NCBI RefSeq assembly: GCF_019649055.1
Contig: NW_026570251.1
Location: 434,001-498,000, forward strand
Source: Paramacrobiotus metropolitanus
Lineage: Eukaryota > Tardigrada > Eutardigrada > Parachela > Macrobiotidae
Direction: 5' to 3'
Length of the DNA stretch: 64,000 bases
Position numbers and translations under genes: made by a program. Shown here piece after piece: positions 22,610 to 34,163 of this stretch. Below the pieces are notes generated by a model. The model was given only the letters and a program-made list of their open reading frames with translations. It ran no database searches and was not told where the DNA came from. Each line of letters starts with the position of its first letter. The first letter of the stretch is position 1.

Positions 22610-24260
22610 GTATGCTATTAAACATTAGCTCGGCAAAGTCACTCAGTACGAACACATATCTGCAGTGCAATCACATACCCTAAGCGGATCGATATCTGTG
22701 CAGCGCGGTATCTTGAATACGTGCGGTATAGTTGTTTTGACCATTCAGAGCGTAGATAAGCTCCGGATCGTGATGACACACGTTACCCGTCGTTTCTCCT
22801 GCGCATAATGCACAAAAAACCTACATAGGCGTTGGAAGATACCCGAATGTCTGAATTTGAGCAATAATCATGCCGGTGTTTTTTACGATGCAGCATTTTC
22901 CAACTTACACACGTACTATAATAAACCGGTATCGCTATATCTATGTACATGTATATACAGTTTCCTCTGCTGCCAGGGCGTTATTAGACCAAATAGAAAT
23001 TACATTTTGGAGAAAACGGAAATTGTCAAAATTACATAAAACAGTGGGTATAAATAAAGCGGTTTATGGTTATGTGCACGTTGTACAAACCCACAGTTGC
23101 ACCATTCTGTTCCCGTGTTTCTGTCAATCAGTTCTTGACTCAATTTGCAGGCTGTGTAACATTTGGACCTTGCACTATAAACTGGCATTGGTCAATCTCC
23201 GCATCGTGCTGTTCAACAGAATAAATTAAATAAGCCCACTGGTACTGATTTCAGTTTTCTATCGACGTCACAACAACAAGTTTTAATGCTTTTAAATATT
23301 ATAGATAACTACCGAAAAGTGCAAACGCGGAAAAATTACTATTAAATTAAAATGTTAAAAATTAGACACGTTAACTTTGTCACATTAACTACTTTTTGCA
23401 TCAAGGTATTCGCTATTAATTCCCTCATAACTGTCGTAATAGAACTTTGCCCGTTAAACGCACGCTGTGGTATACGAGTAATGTTTTATAGTACCCATAA
23501 CCTGCGGTAAAACTTCTTCGAACCACTACAGAAATTCTTATTATCGATTAATACATACATCATCGCAGCAACAACATTCAGCGAAATAAAATTTCAGCAT
23601 CAGTACATATGTTCAAATGCTTTAATTATCGTTAGTGCATAAATTGCAAGTAATTTGAAGCTTTATATTTTTACTAAGGCAAAGTTCTCAGCCGCAAATT
23701 TGAAAGCTTTTACATATAAAATTACAACATTAGAATTTTAGTCACGTAGATGGAATCGCAAGCCAATTATACAACATCATCCCTACGAACTTAGGTGGCC
23801 GAGTAACAGAGAAAACTTCGTCTGAATTCGCTGCCGGCATCAACTTAATACTCGCAACGCCAAGTTATCTTCGAAATAACAGAATGATTTTGAAATGCCG
23901 TATTAAGTATCAGTAACATCAGCTTAACAATAAAATATTCTGGCACCACTCTGGAACAGTCCGTCTCAGTTTATTCTACAGAGATACTCTCAACAGCAAC
24001 AAAAGCATCATCAAGAAATTTCCGTCACTTGAGCTTCGACGGCGGACGGTCCGATCAACTGATTTTGGCACTGCAGGTATCGGAAATACCGTATCGTCCA
24101 AGGTTTTCAAGACACCGATTTTATCAAGGCCTGTTTAGTACGAGTAGTGGACGATCGGTCGAGCACTGACGGGCAGTGTTCCATCGAGTGTTCGGGCTAT
24201 CTCAGCGATTCCATACTCGTATCGGACTTGGCGTCGGACGGTCGGAATACCGTCACGGCA
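22610..24260. other. No supported gene
   Basis: AT-rich spacer between serpin B's promoter side and serpin C's 3' end. Short frames only. A ~100-aa plus-strand frame at 22870-23229 has no features beyond hydrophobic patches. Confidence 0.5.
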
Positions 24261-24264
24261 TTAC

Positions 24265-25409
24265 CTAATCGCAGCAGCTGGGGTCCATGACGCGACCTAT
24301 AAAGAGGGGTACATTCGCCACCTCATTCCAAATAACCATCAGGAACGGACGATTCGCCAGGAAATCCGGTTTGTCATCCATACAATACTCTTTGCTGCAG
24401 TTCGGAGCCGGCGCAGCATTAATACCGTATTCGTTCAGCTCTACAAAAATCAATCGGCTCTTGTACAAAATCCGTACGCGTGGACATCGTTACCTTACAT
24501 AAGTCCACCTGCTGCCGGAACTGGCTGACACATTCCGGTCGGCCATCTACCTCATTCATTCCGGCAGAATTCTTGAATGATGATGTAATTATCTCCTCGT
24601 GACCCAAAGTTGCCCAAGCTGGCCGCAAGTCCACATCGCAGTTGATATGAAACTTGGGTATTACAACGTACGCCAAATCCTCAGAGCTTTTCCGCCGCCA
24701 CTCTAATATATCTCCAATAGTCACTTCCTTTTCCAAACTGTTTATGCCCTCACTGGATTTCGCCGGCAATATGAGCATAACGCTGAAATGTCTCTCAACG
24801 ATATTGAGGATGATAACATGCGGCTCGTCTGGTTTGAATCTCGTACTTCTTTGATGTATATTGAATTCACGAAATATGAGATCTTCGTTGGTCATCAACT
24901 CCACGGACTTCTCCACATTATTCGCACAGCAGAACGTCCCACGTTTGGTCTTTTTCTTTTTCGAACGGAAATTCCCACTGGCCGGAAAAATCGACGAGAT
25001 TTACACAGATCACCCGTGTTTCATGCTCAACATGTGCTAACGACATTGTTATTTCTCCGTCGATCTTTTTTGCACTTAATTGATTTGGCACCGCCGCTTG
25101 TTCGGTTATTTCCAGAGAGTGTCCTCCATTATTACTGAAGAACTCCCTTAGTGCGGACAGATGTCTGTCCTGGGAACTACGACAAAGTTTCGCTATGATG
25201 ATTTGCGCCGCACACGGACTGACAACGATATTTGCATCGGGAGTGTCCGACGACACCACGACAGCCTGTAACATGGCCATGGCCCAGCGGCTGGGCAAGG
25301 TGATACTGAAATCAGTTGTAAAGGGTTTAATTTTCGGTCGCAGGTACTTTGGAGGCCGGGGGGAAGCACGTCCCAGACATCCCTTGATCAAATCCAGAAA
25401 TTTCCCCAT
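24265..25409 (-). pseudogene. Serpin C, frameshifted (pseudogene or sequence error)
   Basis: The frame starts at MGKFLDLIKGCLGR and is serpin-like to VNLVDFSGQWEFPFEKEK. A one-base shift inside the A-rich run around 24945-24960 then moves the frame. The rest (TFCCANNVEKSVELM, FSVMLILPAKSSE, LEKEVTIGDILEWRRKS, YVVIPKFHINC) continues to 24916 and below. The second exon carries LNEYGINAAPAP and FLANRPFLMVIWNEVA. Splicing at the phase-1 site used by A, B and D would create TAG (T|AG). A donor 5 bases later with an acceptor 2 bases later restores an open phase-0 junction. The first exon also lacks ~50 residues present in serpin D. Two independent oddities favour a pseudogene, though the homopolymer shift could be a sequencing error. 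Confidence 0.7.
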
Positions 25410-26341
25410 CACTTTCGCAAATTTATGGCCGTTGAGTTATACGGGTAGCTTAATCGAATCGAAAAATTAGAATCAAGGGAAAAATCGCACGAGTATCTGT
25501 ACATGCACCACCGCTTTCTAATATTGCACAATTTACACCACCGTGTGAGTTGTAAAATGCCGCAAGCCAAAAATAAAAATTTTTTCTACGTACTTACGTG
25601 TTTGTATTGATCCGTCCTTGCTGCGCGATTAAGTAATACCCTACGCTCTGTACTCTGTACAAGTTCTGTACCACTTCCCAAAGCTTCCGTTTCCACAATA
25701 CAGTACATTCACTACAACGTGCACTAGTGCACGGTGAGTCTGTTAGGGTGCACCATGTGGCATACAGTTTTATTCCAGCGTGTGTGTTTGGATCGATGTG
25801 CTACGCAGCAGACGCTATGCCGTTGTGCAGCTCAAGGATCTAGCTGCTGCGTGTACAAAAATGATAACGGGAGTGCAATTTCCTTTCTTGTCCACTGTTT
25901 TAAACTCCCCTTTGCATATGGTTAAACAATCATATAAAATCGCTTAGTAATCGGTCAGTACTGCATGCATACTGAAATGGACTACTGAACGCCGTGTACA
26001 GTGCTGCCAGATTGCCGGTACTCATGGTTGCACAACAATTTCCGCTCCGTAAAATTACTTATTCTTTACTATATGCGTACTACATTAACTGCAACCGTGC
26101 TATTCTAGATTAATAATCGACCAAAGCGCGGCGAAGGTCTTCTTTGTTCAAGGATACTGAAAAATATGGCGTCTGTGCGTCATTCACCGCCATTCTTATA
26201 CCGAAAATTAACCAGCATAGCGCGTACCAGCCAACCAATAGTCACTATCTGTACAAAATGGAATAACTACAAATACAGCTTGAAATAGCGTGTGTGATTA
26301 CATAATTTGTGTAGTTATGATCTGTGTGTCGTATAATTTAA

Positions 26342-27057
26342 GGTGACCACTCCGTGCACACCCTTTCACACCCTTTTACTCCGTACACAACCTTTTGCAC
26401 TACCTTTTATTCCGTGCACAACCTTTTGCACTACCTTTCATTCCGTGCACAACCTTTGACTCGGTGCACTACCAAACTTTTATACATACAGCTTAGGACA
26501 AAATGGTCGCATACCCAAAATCTCCACATTCAGTACGAATGCAGCGCAGTGCACTGTACGACTGAGTTCAAAATATCCGTTTCGTACAAGTGCACTGCAC
26601 CGCTTGCGTACAGAATGCTGGGTATGGGGCTATGCGACCATTTAGTCCTACATTGTATATACTTGTAATCTATAAGTATATACTTTTGTACATATATACT
26701 TTTGCAGTTTGCACTATGTCAAGCTCGGAAAGCGAAGATTGTGATTGTAATAGTGTTGATTCTAATCCTCATTTTGCGATATTTCAAGGCGTGTAGTTTC
26801 AAACGCTCAGTCTTTTCAAAGAAGTTTTCGATGAATATTCTGTTCAGTTCCAGAAATAACTTTTCCGTGAAAAAAAAGATAGTGCATGCAGATACAAGTA
26901 ATGCCGAATGGTTGTGTACGGAGTAAAAGGTAATGCTCAAAAAGGTTGTGCACGGAATGAAAGGTAGCGCAAAAAAGTTGTGCACGGAATAAAAGGTAGT
27001 GCAAAAGGTTGTGTACGGAGTAAAAGGGTGTGAAAGGATATGCATGGCGTGGCCACC
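26342..27057. mobile_element. Mutator-like foldback MITE with tandem-repeat arms
   Basis: A 716-bp element with ends GGTGACCAC and GTGGCCACC, flanked on both sides by the identical 9-mer ATAATTTAA (26333-26341, 27058-27066). Each arm of ~130 bp contains about three to four tandem ~33-bp units of the form TTCCGTGCACAACCTTTTGC, in opposite orientation at the two ends. The core contains a second, nested inverted repeat (26494-26650). No transposase frame is present. A 9-bp duplication and long arms suit the Mutator (MULE) superfamily; this is inference. Confidence 0.85.
26494..26650. repeat. Nested inverted repeat within the Mutator-like element
   Basis: TAGGACAAAATGGTCGCATA at the left returns as the reverse complement of TATGCGACCATTTAGTCCTA at the right. 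Looser pairing continues inward through GCAGTGCAC blocks to a central AAAATAT. It is either an older element captured by the larger one or a second stem of the same transcript-like hairpin. Confidence 0.8.
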
Positions 27058-27662
27058 ATAATTTAAATACTTCGTTTTGCCTCATATTTCGGTCACTTTA
27101 AGTACTTCTATACGTTTTCATATTACCGTCACCTGGTGTTTAAATTTCCGGCTAACAGAAATACCAGAAATGAATGGTTTTGATAGTATAAAACTTCGCT
27201 CATGGATTGCGAAGAACAAACAAGAGCAAATTCCATAACAAAAATCAAACGAAGAACAGGATTTGGGCCGGATGCACTGTAAAAGAAACCTTCTTCCACG
27301 TTTGCAATTTTCAAAAGTTTTAAATTCCGATATTTTCCAGTTTTCTTTTGATGATTACAGACTCTGGAAAAACAAATCAAAAAGAAAGTTGTGCGATGAA
27401 TAAGGAACTATCGGCAGCAGATAGAACGGGAACTATTTATGTAGCGCGCGACATGGGTTGCCAGCTTAGATGCACTCCTGGAAATTCCTGGGGACGAGTA
27501 CATGCCGGTCACTTTGATTGCTGACTGATGAATGATATCCCGCCATGACAACTACAAAGCTGACCGAAGTCTTTGGATTTCTCATCGTGTCCATACAGAG
27601 TTTTGCGTCAGCATGCTCCGAACGATATTAACGACATGCCATGATGACATTAACGATCCGCA

Positions 27663-28956
27663 TCAACAGGGCTCCGTGATGCGACCCATAAAGACGGGAA
27701 CGTTGACCATTTCGTTCCAGATAATCAACAAGAACGGACGATTTGCCAGGAAATCCGGTTTAGAATCCCCAGTATTAAACTCTTTGCTGCAGTAGGCTGC
27801 CGGAGCTGCATTAATGCCGAATTCATTCATCTCTGCAAAACCCATATGGCTGCTTTATAAAACATGGGCGAGTGTATGTACGTAACACGACCTTACCTAC
27901 GGCAACCTGCTGTCGGAATTGGCTGACAGCCGCGAATTGCCCATTTTCCCTGGACACCGTAATACGATCCGCGGTTGCCAGTGCCAGACGTTTGTCCATA
28001 TTCATCTCTGAGTCAAACGGTCGCAATTCCACATCACAGCAGATACGGAACTTTGGGAGAACAACGTGCGCCAGGTCTTCCTTGCTCTTCTGCCGCCATG
28101 CCAACAATTTTCCAACGGTCAGCTCTCTTTCAAAGTCATTTATTCCTTCGTTGCTATTTGCCGGTAAAATCAGCATAACGCAGAATTTTTTCTCGGCCAT
28201 ATGGAGAATGATCATCTGTGCAACATTTGTTTTCAGTCGCTTGTTATAAATATTGACCTGACGACATATGAGATTTTTATTTGTCATGAACGCCACGGTT
28301 TTTTCAACATTAGCCAGACCGTGAAACGTCCCTGTCTTGGTTTCTGCTTCGTCAAAAGGAAATTCCCACTGACCGGAGAAATCGGCGATATTCACCATGA
28401 TCAACTGCGCTTCGCGTTTATAATGCGTTAATAACATGGTTATTTTTCCCTCCACATTTTGGTCCGTTGTGGCGGGAGGTTTTTCAGGGAACCGTTCCAC
28501 AATGCCTCCAATAAATCTGCAATTTTCGGCTAATTCTGGTGTCTTCTCGTAATGCGGAGCCAAAAGGGAGGCATAATCAGGGAAAAGCGCGGTAGTAATA
28601 GAATTCAACGCACCGACCATGTCCGCGATGGGTTGAATCATTTCCGGATACTTTACACTAAAACTGTACACCGAAACCGGAGGGAATGGACGCGTGTTCA
28701 GGGAGACAGGATATTCAGGAAACAGACCTTTCCAAAGAATATCCACCGCGAAGGGACTCACAACGATATTTGCATCGAGAGGGTTCGCCGTCCACACTCC
28801 ACCAACAACATCCCGAAACATCGAATCAGCCCAACAGCTATGTGGCATATCAGTGAAATCGGTCGCGGAGGCTTTGCATTTTCGTAGTGTCCGCTGTGGA
28901 GGATGGGATGGCGCGCGTCCCAAACAGCTCTTGATCAGGCCCAGAAATTTCTCCAT
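27663..28956 (-). CDS. Serpin D (two exons)
   Basis: Exons 28956-27897 and 27832-27663, phase-1 intron of 64 bp (G|GTAAGG...TTTTGCAG|AG); 409 residues. The start is at MEKFLGLIKSCLGRAP, homologous to the other starts; an ATG 14 codons upstream is also open. Core: LIMVNIADFSGQWEFPFDE, TGTFHGLANVEKTVAFM, KFCVMLILPANSNE, FERELTVGKLLAWRQKS and HVVLPKFRICCDV. The hinge is EMNEFGINAAPAAY and the C-terminal strand FLANRPFLLIIWNEMV...FMGRITEP, ending shortly after. Predicted P1/P1' is Asn/Thr by the 14-residue count. It is more diverged from A and B, and closest to serpin C and pseudogene 2, so the cluster has two subfamilies. It lacks a signal peptide like its neighbours. Confidence 0.88.
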
Positions 28957-29265
28957 GTCTTCTGTGAATTTATAGCCAGAGCCGCAGAGCGTTTGCACTG
29001 TATTTTGCTTTTACCCGAATAAAAGACACAATTCTACAGCGGTTATTGTTTAATCATATGCCTATTGTAATGATTATTAACTTTTGTAATTGCCCCATGT
29101 CGATACGCATGATACTGGGGAATGAAACGATAGCAGACTGAACAAGGGGGAGTTTCGAGTCAGTTATGACCGCGACTGGTGCAGCTATCATCTTGTGTTG
29201 CCGGATGGTACATGTATAATATTGCTTTGCACGGGATATCGATCCAGACTGACTCCCACTCGCAG

Positions 29266-29292
29266 ACTCGTCATGAATAAAGCGGTGTGCTA
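29266..29292 (-). promoter_or_regulatory. Conserved serpin upstream element
   Basis: The minus strand reads ACACCGCTTTATTCATGACG, matching the serpin A block, ~320 bp before the serpin D ATG. Confidence 0.45.
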
Positions 29293-29609
29293 CAGCCACA
29301 AGTACACCAGAGCTCAGCGAAAACGTATCTGTACGGTACGACAGTTTGTGCGCAACACAAACTGTCGCTTATAATATTGTATACAAAGTACAAACCATCC
29401 AAGAGCTATTTTTGGCTTGAATACGGCACCTCCTATTCAGTTGCATTTCCCTAGTATACTTATAATGTACAATACAAGCAAAAACAACTACCGCTCTTAA
29501 AAGCACATGGAACCAGATGCAGTTTCAGCAGGCTGTTGTCAGTCTACCGGTTTTCTGTCACTTTTCTCGTGCAGCTCCACAGTATTAACAGAGTCCACTC
29601 CACAGTAAC

Positions 29610-29715
29610 AATGCACGCAAAATGCACGAATTTTAATTTTGCACGAATTTTAATTTAATTTGCACGAATGCACGAATTTTTTAATTTTGCACGAATGCAC
29701 GAATTTTAATTTTGA
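29610..29715. repeat. Short tandem repeat of TGCACGAATTTTAATT
   Basis: About six imperfect copies of TGCACGAA with variable AT spacers. Low-complexity expansion in the gene-free stretch 29300-30800. Confidence 0.85.
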
Positions 29716-29719
29716 TTTT

Positions 29720-30803
29720 CGCCAAGTGATCTATTGAAATAATTTTATTTTTGTGGCGTTCTGTTGGTTGGCATACCCGCTACAGCAGTTCTACAAACTA
29801 AAATTATTCGAATACATGGTTATCCATCGATGAAAAATCATTATCCCTGGTTGTGCAACCCCAAAATGTGCATATTGTTTCGTAAATACCAGCAAAAGTT
29901 TGTGTTGTGCTGTATCTTGAGTTGAGTATCCGCTTCCATCGTCCATCACGAGTATCCGCTCCCATCGTTCCATCACTTTACCGTCTCAAGACGTTACATT
30001 GAGGGCAAGATGGAAGCGGATAAAGAGAGTTCGGAACTTTTTTCTCTCCTTCTCGCCTAATTTCCACCGAAAGGCAAACTAGAGATCACGTGAATAAAAA
30101 CTGCATCCGAGTAATTTCAATTTTGATACAGGTTTAAGCAGAGACTGCAGCGCGTATGGCGCTGGCTTGTCCGGACTCCGGAATGGTTCTATTGCGATAA
30201 CACCATTCCAGTCACGCCAACGGCAATTGCCGTTTTTGGCATCTTGTGTTGATAATCAGCTTCACAACTGCAGCTGATAATCAGACGAACGTCTATTGTT
30301 TGCATTTCTACGCATCTTCACGCTTCAGCCAAGAAGGAATAAAAGCGGGCTAGGAAACATTACCAAAATTAAGGAGAGGATAATTTTGTCATGTGGAATT
30401 CGGACCCTAGAATTTGCTATGCCGATTCTCCTTTTTCTTTTGGACGTTTTCTATACATTTCGTTCAACACAATGGCGGTGCCCCACATTTTTATAAATAA
30501 ATTTATTCACGGGATCTTTAACTATTCTGCAATGATACATATCTCGTTATATTTGAGTTTTACTTACACACACTTAACACGTTTAATAACTGTTATTAAA
30601 ATTTCACTCGGAAGGTCAAATTTCTCCCGAAAAAAAAACACCGCTAGTATTTCCATGACACCGTTAACAGCAACCTTGAAATGTCAAAGCGCTCATAATA
30701 ACTACTTCCTAGCCGAATAAACTTATCAAGCGGCAAGATCAGTGAAACTTTCACAATTAGTACAATCGTATTCCACAATTTTCAGGGTCAGCTTAGAGCC
30801 GCC
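29720..30803. other. No supported gene
   Basis: A direct repeat GAGTATCCGCT(T/C)CCATCGT occurs at about 29926 and 29951. Otherwise unremarkable spacer between the serpin and Ly6-like clusters. Confidence 0.5.
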
Positions 30804-32590
30804 ATGTTGAGTAGCATCATCGCCATACTAATCGCCACCTGCACTTGGATTCGGAGTACAAACGGTACGATGTCGTGTTGGTAAAATGTTGGAGTCGACC
30901 GGCAAAATGTAGATTATACCGGGTACATATGTGTATTGCTCGTAGGCCTCGCCTGTCAGCAGTGCAGTTTTGAAGACGATCTCCAGGATGCCTGCCGGAT
31001 CCCGTGGCCTGGTGGCGCTATCTCGCGGCTACTGCAGTGTCCCGATGTGTCGGGGTTCTGCCAAGTGGGCATCGTCCTCATACCCGAAATAAATCTGCAG
31101 ACCGGCCAGATAGGTACGTACACTGCCCACCCATATGCCTTAATTACTGCCGGGCTTCCATAAAAATGAATGAAAATTACTTTCGGTCTTATGATCAAAC
31201 GGTTTTTTTTACCCTACCATAAAACCACCCGTTTTTAGATCTAAAGTAAGCAATAATTATGTATTTATATTTCAAGGGTAGCCAAACCCAGACGTGGTGC
31301 ACTAAATCGCATATTAGGATTCTTCAATCTTCAAAACAGAATTCTCTACTGGTATTTGCATATTAAGTAACAACGTGTGCCGGAAATGGAAGATTTTCAA
31401 GTGTATTTCCACCAGTCGCCGAGAGAACTTAAATCTGCACAAAATAATAGCTGACACTATCACGTACATCGATATCGCTGCTGCATAAAGTTTTTCAAAA
31501 ACTGCACAAATAGTAATAACAAATACAAACAGACTTTTCAAATGAAACATAGAAAAATCGTTAAAATTACGAAAAAGTGCAATTTAGCAAAGGAGCCTGT
31601 CGATAGCTTACGTATATCATTCCACTGGTTTTTGCAGCATTCCACCAACTGTCGATTTTTGTTTGTAGTTTGGAAAGATGGCGTAATTATACCACTGCAA
31701 ATAGTTATTGACACGGTGTGTGTATAGGTCACGTGATGGGCCGCAACTGTGGCAGTTCACGTCCAGATGTACGAAGGGACAATGCGGCTTTATGGGCCAC
31801 TCGGTCGCCCGGGGATCTGATAGCCTGCCAAGAGATACCGCTACGCCGTGTGGATAGTAGTAGTATGTTCAGCAAGCGGTCAATCAACTTACGCTGCGTG
31901 TGCCGGCATGATGGCTGCAACAATCAGACGGTGACTGATATGCTGCGTATACGCCAGGAACGCCAGTATGATGAGGCGGAGGTGAGGTCAGAATTCATTA
32001 CCAGATACACCAATCCGGAGCCGCTGGGCGATGTCGTCACGGAGGAGAATGCTGGAGAGAATACCGAGCACGAAGTTCCACCTTACGAGGTACGTTACAA
32101 CACCGGACTTTATTTTTTGTTTTGGCAGTGTGCAGTTAGAGCAGGCTAGTCAAATTTGAGTAAACTCAGTAAATTGCGATAAATAAAATAAGCTATGTAA
32201 ATAAAATCTATAATAAACTTTTAAAAACTAAAATTAAAATGCTTAAAAATAAGTATATTAAATTTAAATATAAAAATATAAGTACCGTAGAAAAGACGCT
32301 ACGATTAAATTTTTCCATTACCGATGAATCTATGCCATAATAAATGCAAAATGAACATAACAACTGAACTCACAAAAAAATAAGTTCCATAGGTTTTACA
32401 GAAAGTGACGAATTTTACAGTTATTGTTTTTTTAATAGCTAATATGGTAATAATATTTACAGCTAGTTTTACCGAAAGAATACTTTGGGTGATTTTTCAG
32501 GGTGAAGAGAATCCGCCGAGTATTTTTCAGCGGCAGACAGCGGCATCGGAACAACTGTTGGCTGTCCCGAATTACTTTTTCTTCCGATAA
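30804..32590 (+). CDS. Secreted Ly6/three-finger (QVR-like) protein, copy 1, intact
   Basis: Exons 30804-30864, 30946-31113, 31728-32089 and 32501-32590. All have GT-AG borders, the phases agree (1,1,0), and the product is 226 residues. Exon 1 is a signal peptide (MLSSIIAILIATCTWIRSTN). Exon 2 begins GLACQQCSFEDD and holds five cysteines. Exon 3 holds five more, ending RCVCRHDGCNNQT, the C-C-x-x-x-x-CN end typical of Ly6/uPAR three-finger domains. The ten cysteines match that fold, with a long insert between fingers. An acidic tail (TEENAGENTEHE) follows and exon 4 ends FFFR. No GPI-anchor signal is obvious, so secretion is likelier. Family members bind receptors or channels at the cell surface; the partner here is unknown. 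Two broken relatives follow in tandem. Confidence 0.8.
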
Positions 32591-33442
32591 AGGTTCCATG
32601 CAGACAAATCGCGGCAAAACAGCTGAAGACTTGCGGTATATAATTTTAACTACGCAATGTATCGGTTTTATTAACGTAATGATGGCTGGATTAATCCTGG
32701 AATTGCCGGCAATAAAAAATGATTGACGATGCCCATTCAACGGTCATATTCCCAATATAAACAATGCCTTTATGTATTCGGAGAAAGCAGAAAACATTAT
32801 TTTTTTAATTCTTAATTAATTCTGCAATGTTGGCCGTAGTGATATGAATTACGACTGTTATGTCGCGACAAGAACATCAATAGAGAGCATTTAATTTATT
32901 TCAGTATTAATTTTGATCCATTTTAATAAAAAACCAACAGAATTTGTTTCTAGAGTGAAAAACAGTCGCCGAATATGGCTTCCCCGAAAAAGTTTTTCTT
33001 CCGATAAAAAATGGATATAAACTGATATAACACACAACACGATTCACATAACACAATATGGAGTTGCGTACTGGGCAACCTTTTTGTGCTAAGAAAAATA
33101 TGGTCGCACAAGGGTTCTTTGATGAACCGGCTATGTTCGCATGCTTTTGCACTGGTTCACTGCAATATATAGTAACACAAGTGTTTAACTTGTCTAACAA
33201 TTTCTTAGGGATAGGTCAAATTTTGCCACAAGAGCACCATGCTCGTATATAGATTTCAGCTGCCATGACACGTAAGATTAAGAGCAACCTTGAAAGGTTA
33301 AAGCGCTTCTAATAAATTTTTTTCAGCAAAGGAAAAAGCAACCGGCATAATTTATTTCAAATATTTCGAGCAAGTATATAATTATAATCGTATTCCACGA
33401 GTGGTTCTGAAATCCCGTATACGTAGACTCTACACCCACGCC

Positions 33443-34163
33443 ATGTTGAGTAGCCCTATCGTCATACTATTCGCCACCGGCGCCGTGATCAGGAGTACAA
33501 ACGATGAGATTAGAATGTTTCATAGCACGCGGGAATCTATTGCTAAAATGGGGATGACATTTGCTAATGCATTTACCGATCGCAGGTCTAGAATGTCACC
33601 AGTGCAGTTATACCAAAGATTTCAGCAATTCTTGCCGAAAAACATTTACATACTTGTCGAAGTTTGGGGGGTGTTCCGGTGAAACGGAGTTCTGCCAAGT
33701 GGCGATGGGCCTCATACCCGAGCCTGACCAGTTTTCCGGCTAAATGGGTACCTTATATTTTAATTGCAAACACATTTTCGGCACTTTAGATATCCTTTAA
33801 AATAAATTATAAGATAACACAAAAAGGATAATTAAATAAAAGACATAAAACTCCTCAGAATATCGTTTAACTTGTCTTTTTAAATACATAGACTGGTCCC
33901 GGATTGTTAACCGTACGGTACCTCACAAAACGAAGTGTACAGAAATATTAGTTAATTTAGGAAAGAGCTTCGCGTGCGCGGACAGAATTGGGTTTTTTTG
34001 CTGGATTTGTAACATGGCGCTTTAATTAACTGTTGGCACGTTACGTACAGATCACGTGATGGGTCGCAGGTGCGCCTGGACGGATACGGGATCAAAAATG
34101 AAAAACGAGGCTTTATGGGCGAATCGGCCCCCCGGGGATCTATAGCCTGCGAAGAGATTCCCT
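33443..34163 (+). pseudogene. Ly6/QVR-like copy 2, pseudogene
   Basis: Exon 1 (MLSSPIVILFATGAVIRSTN at 33443) is preserved, but the donor GT used in copy 1 has become GA. Exon 2 (GLECHQCSYTKDFSNSC, EFCQVAMGLIPEP) is recognisable behind a CGCAG at 33587, yet it ends in an in-frame TAA before the expected donor. An exon-3 fragment at 34050-34163 (CACGTGATGGGTCGC...) breaks off into exon-1-like sequence of copy 3, losing the C-terminal cysteines. Three separate lesions make it a pseudogene. Confidence 0.75.
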
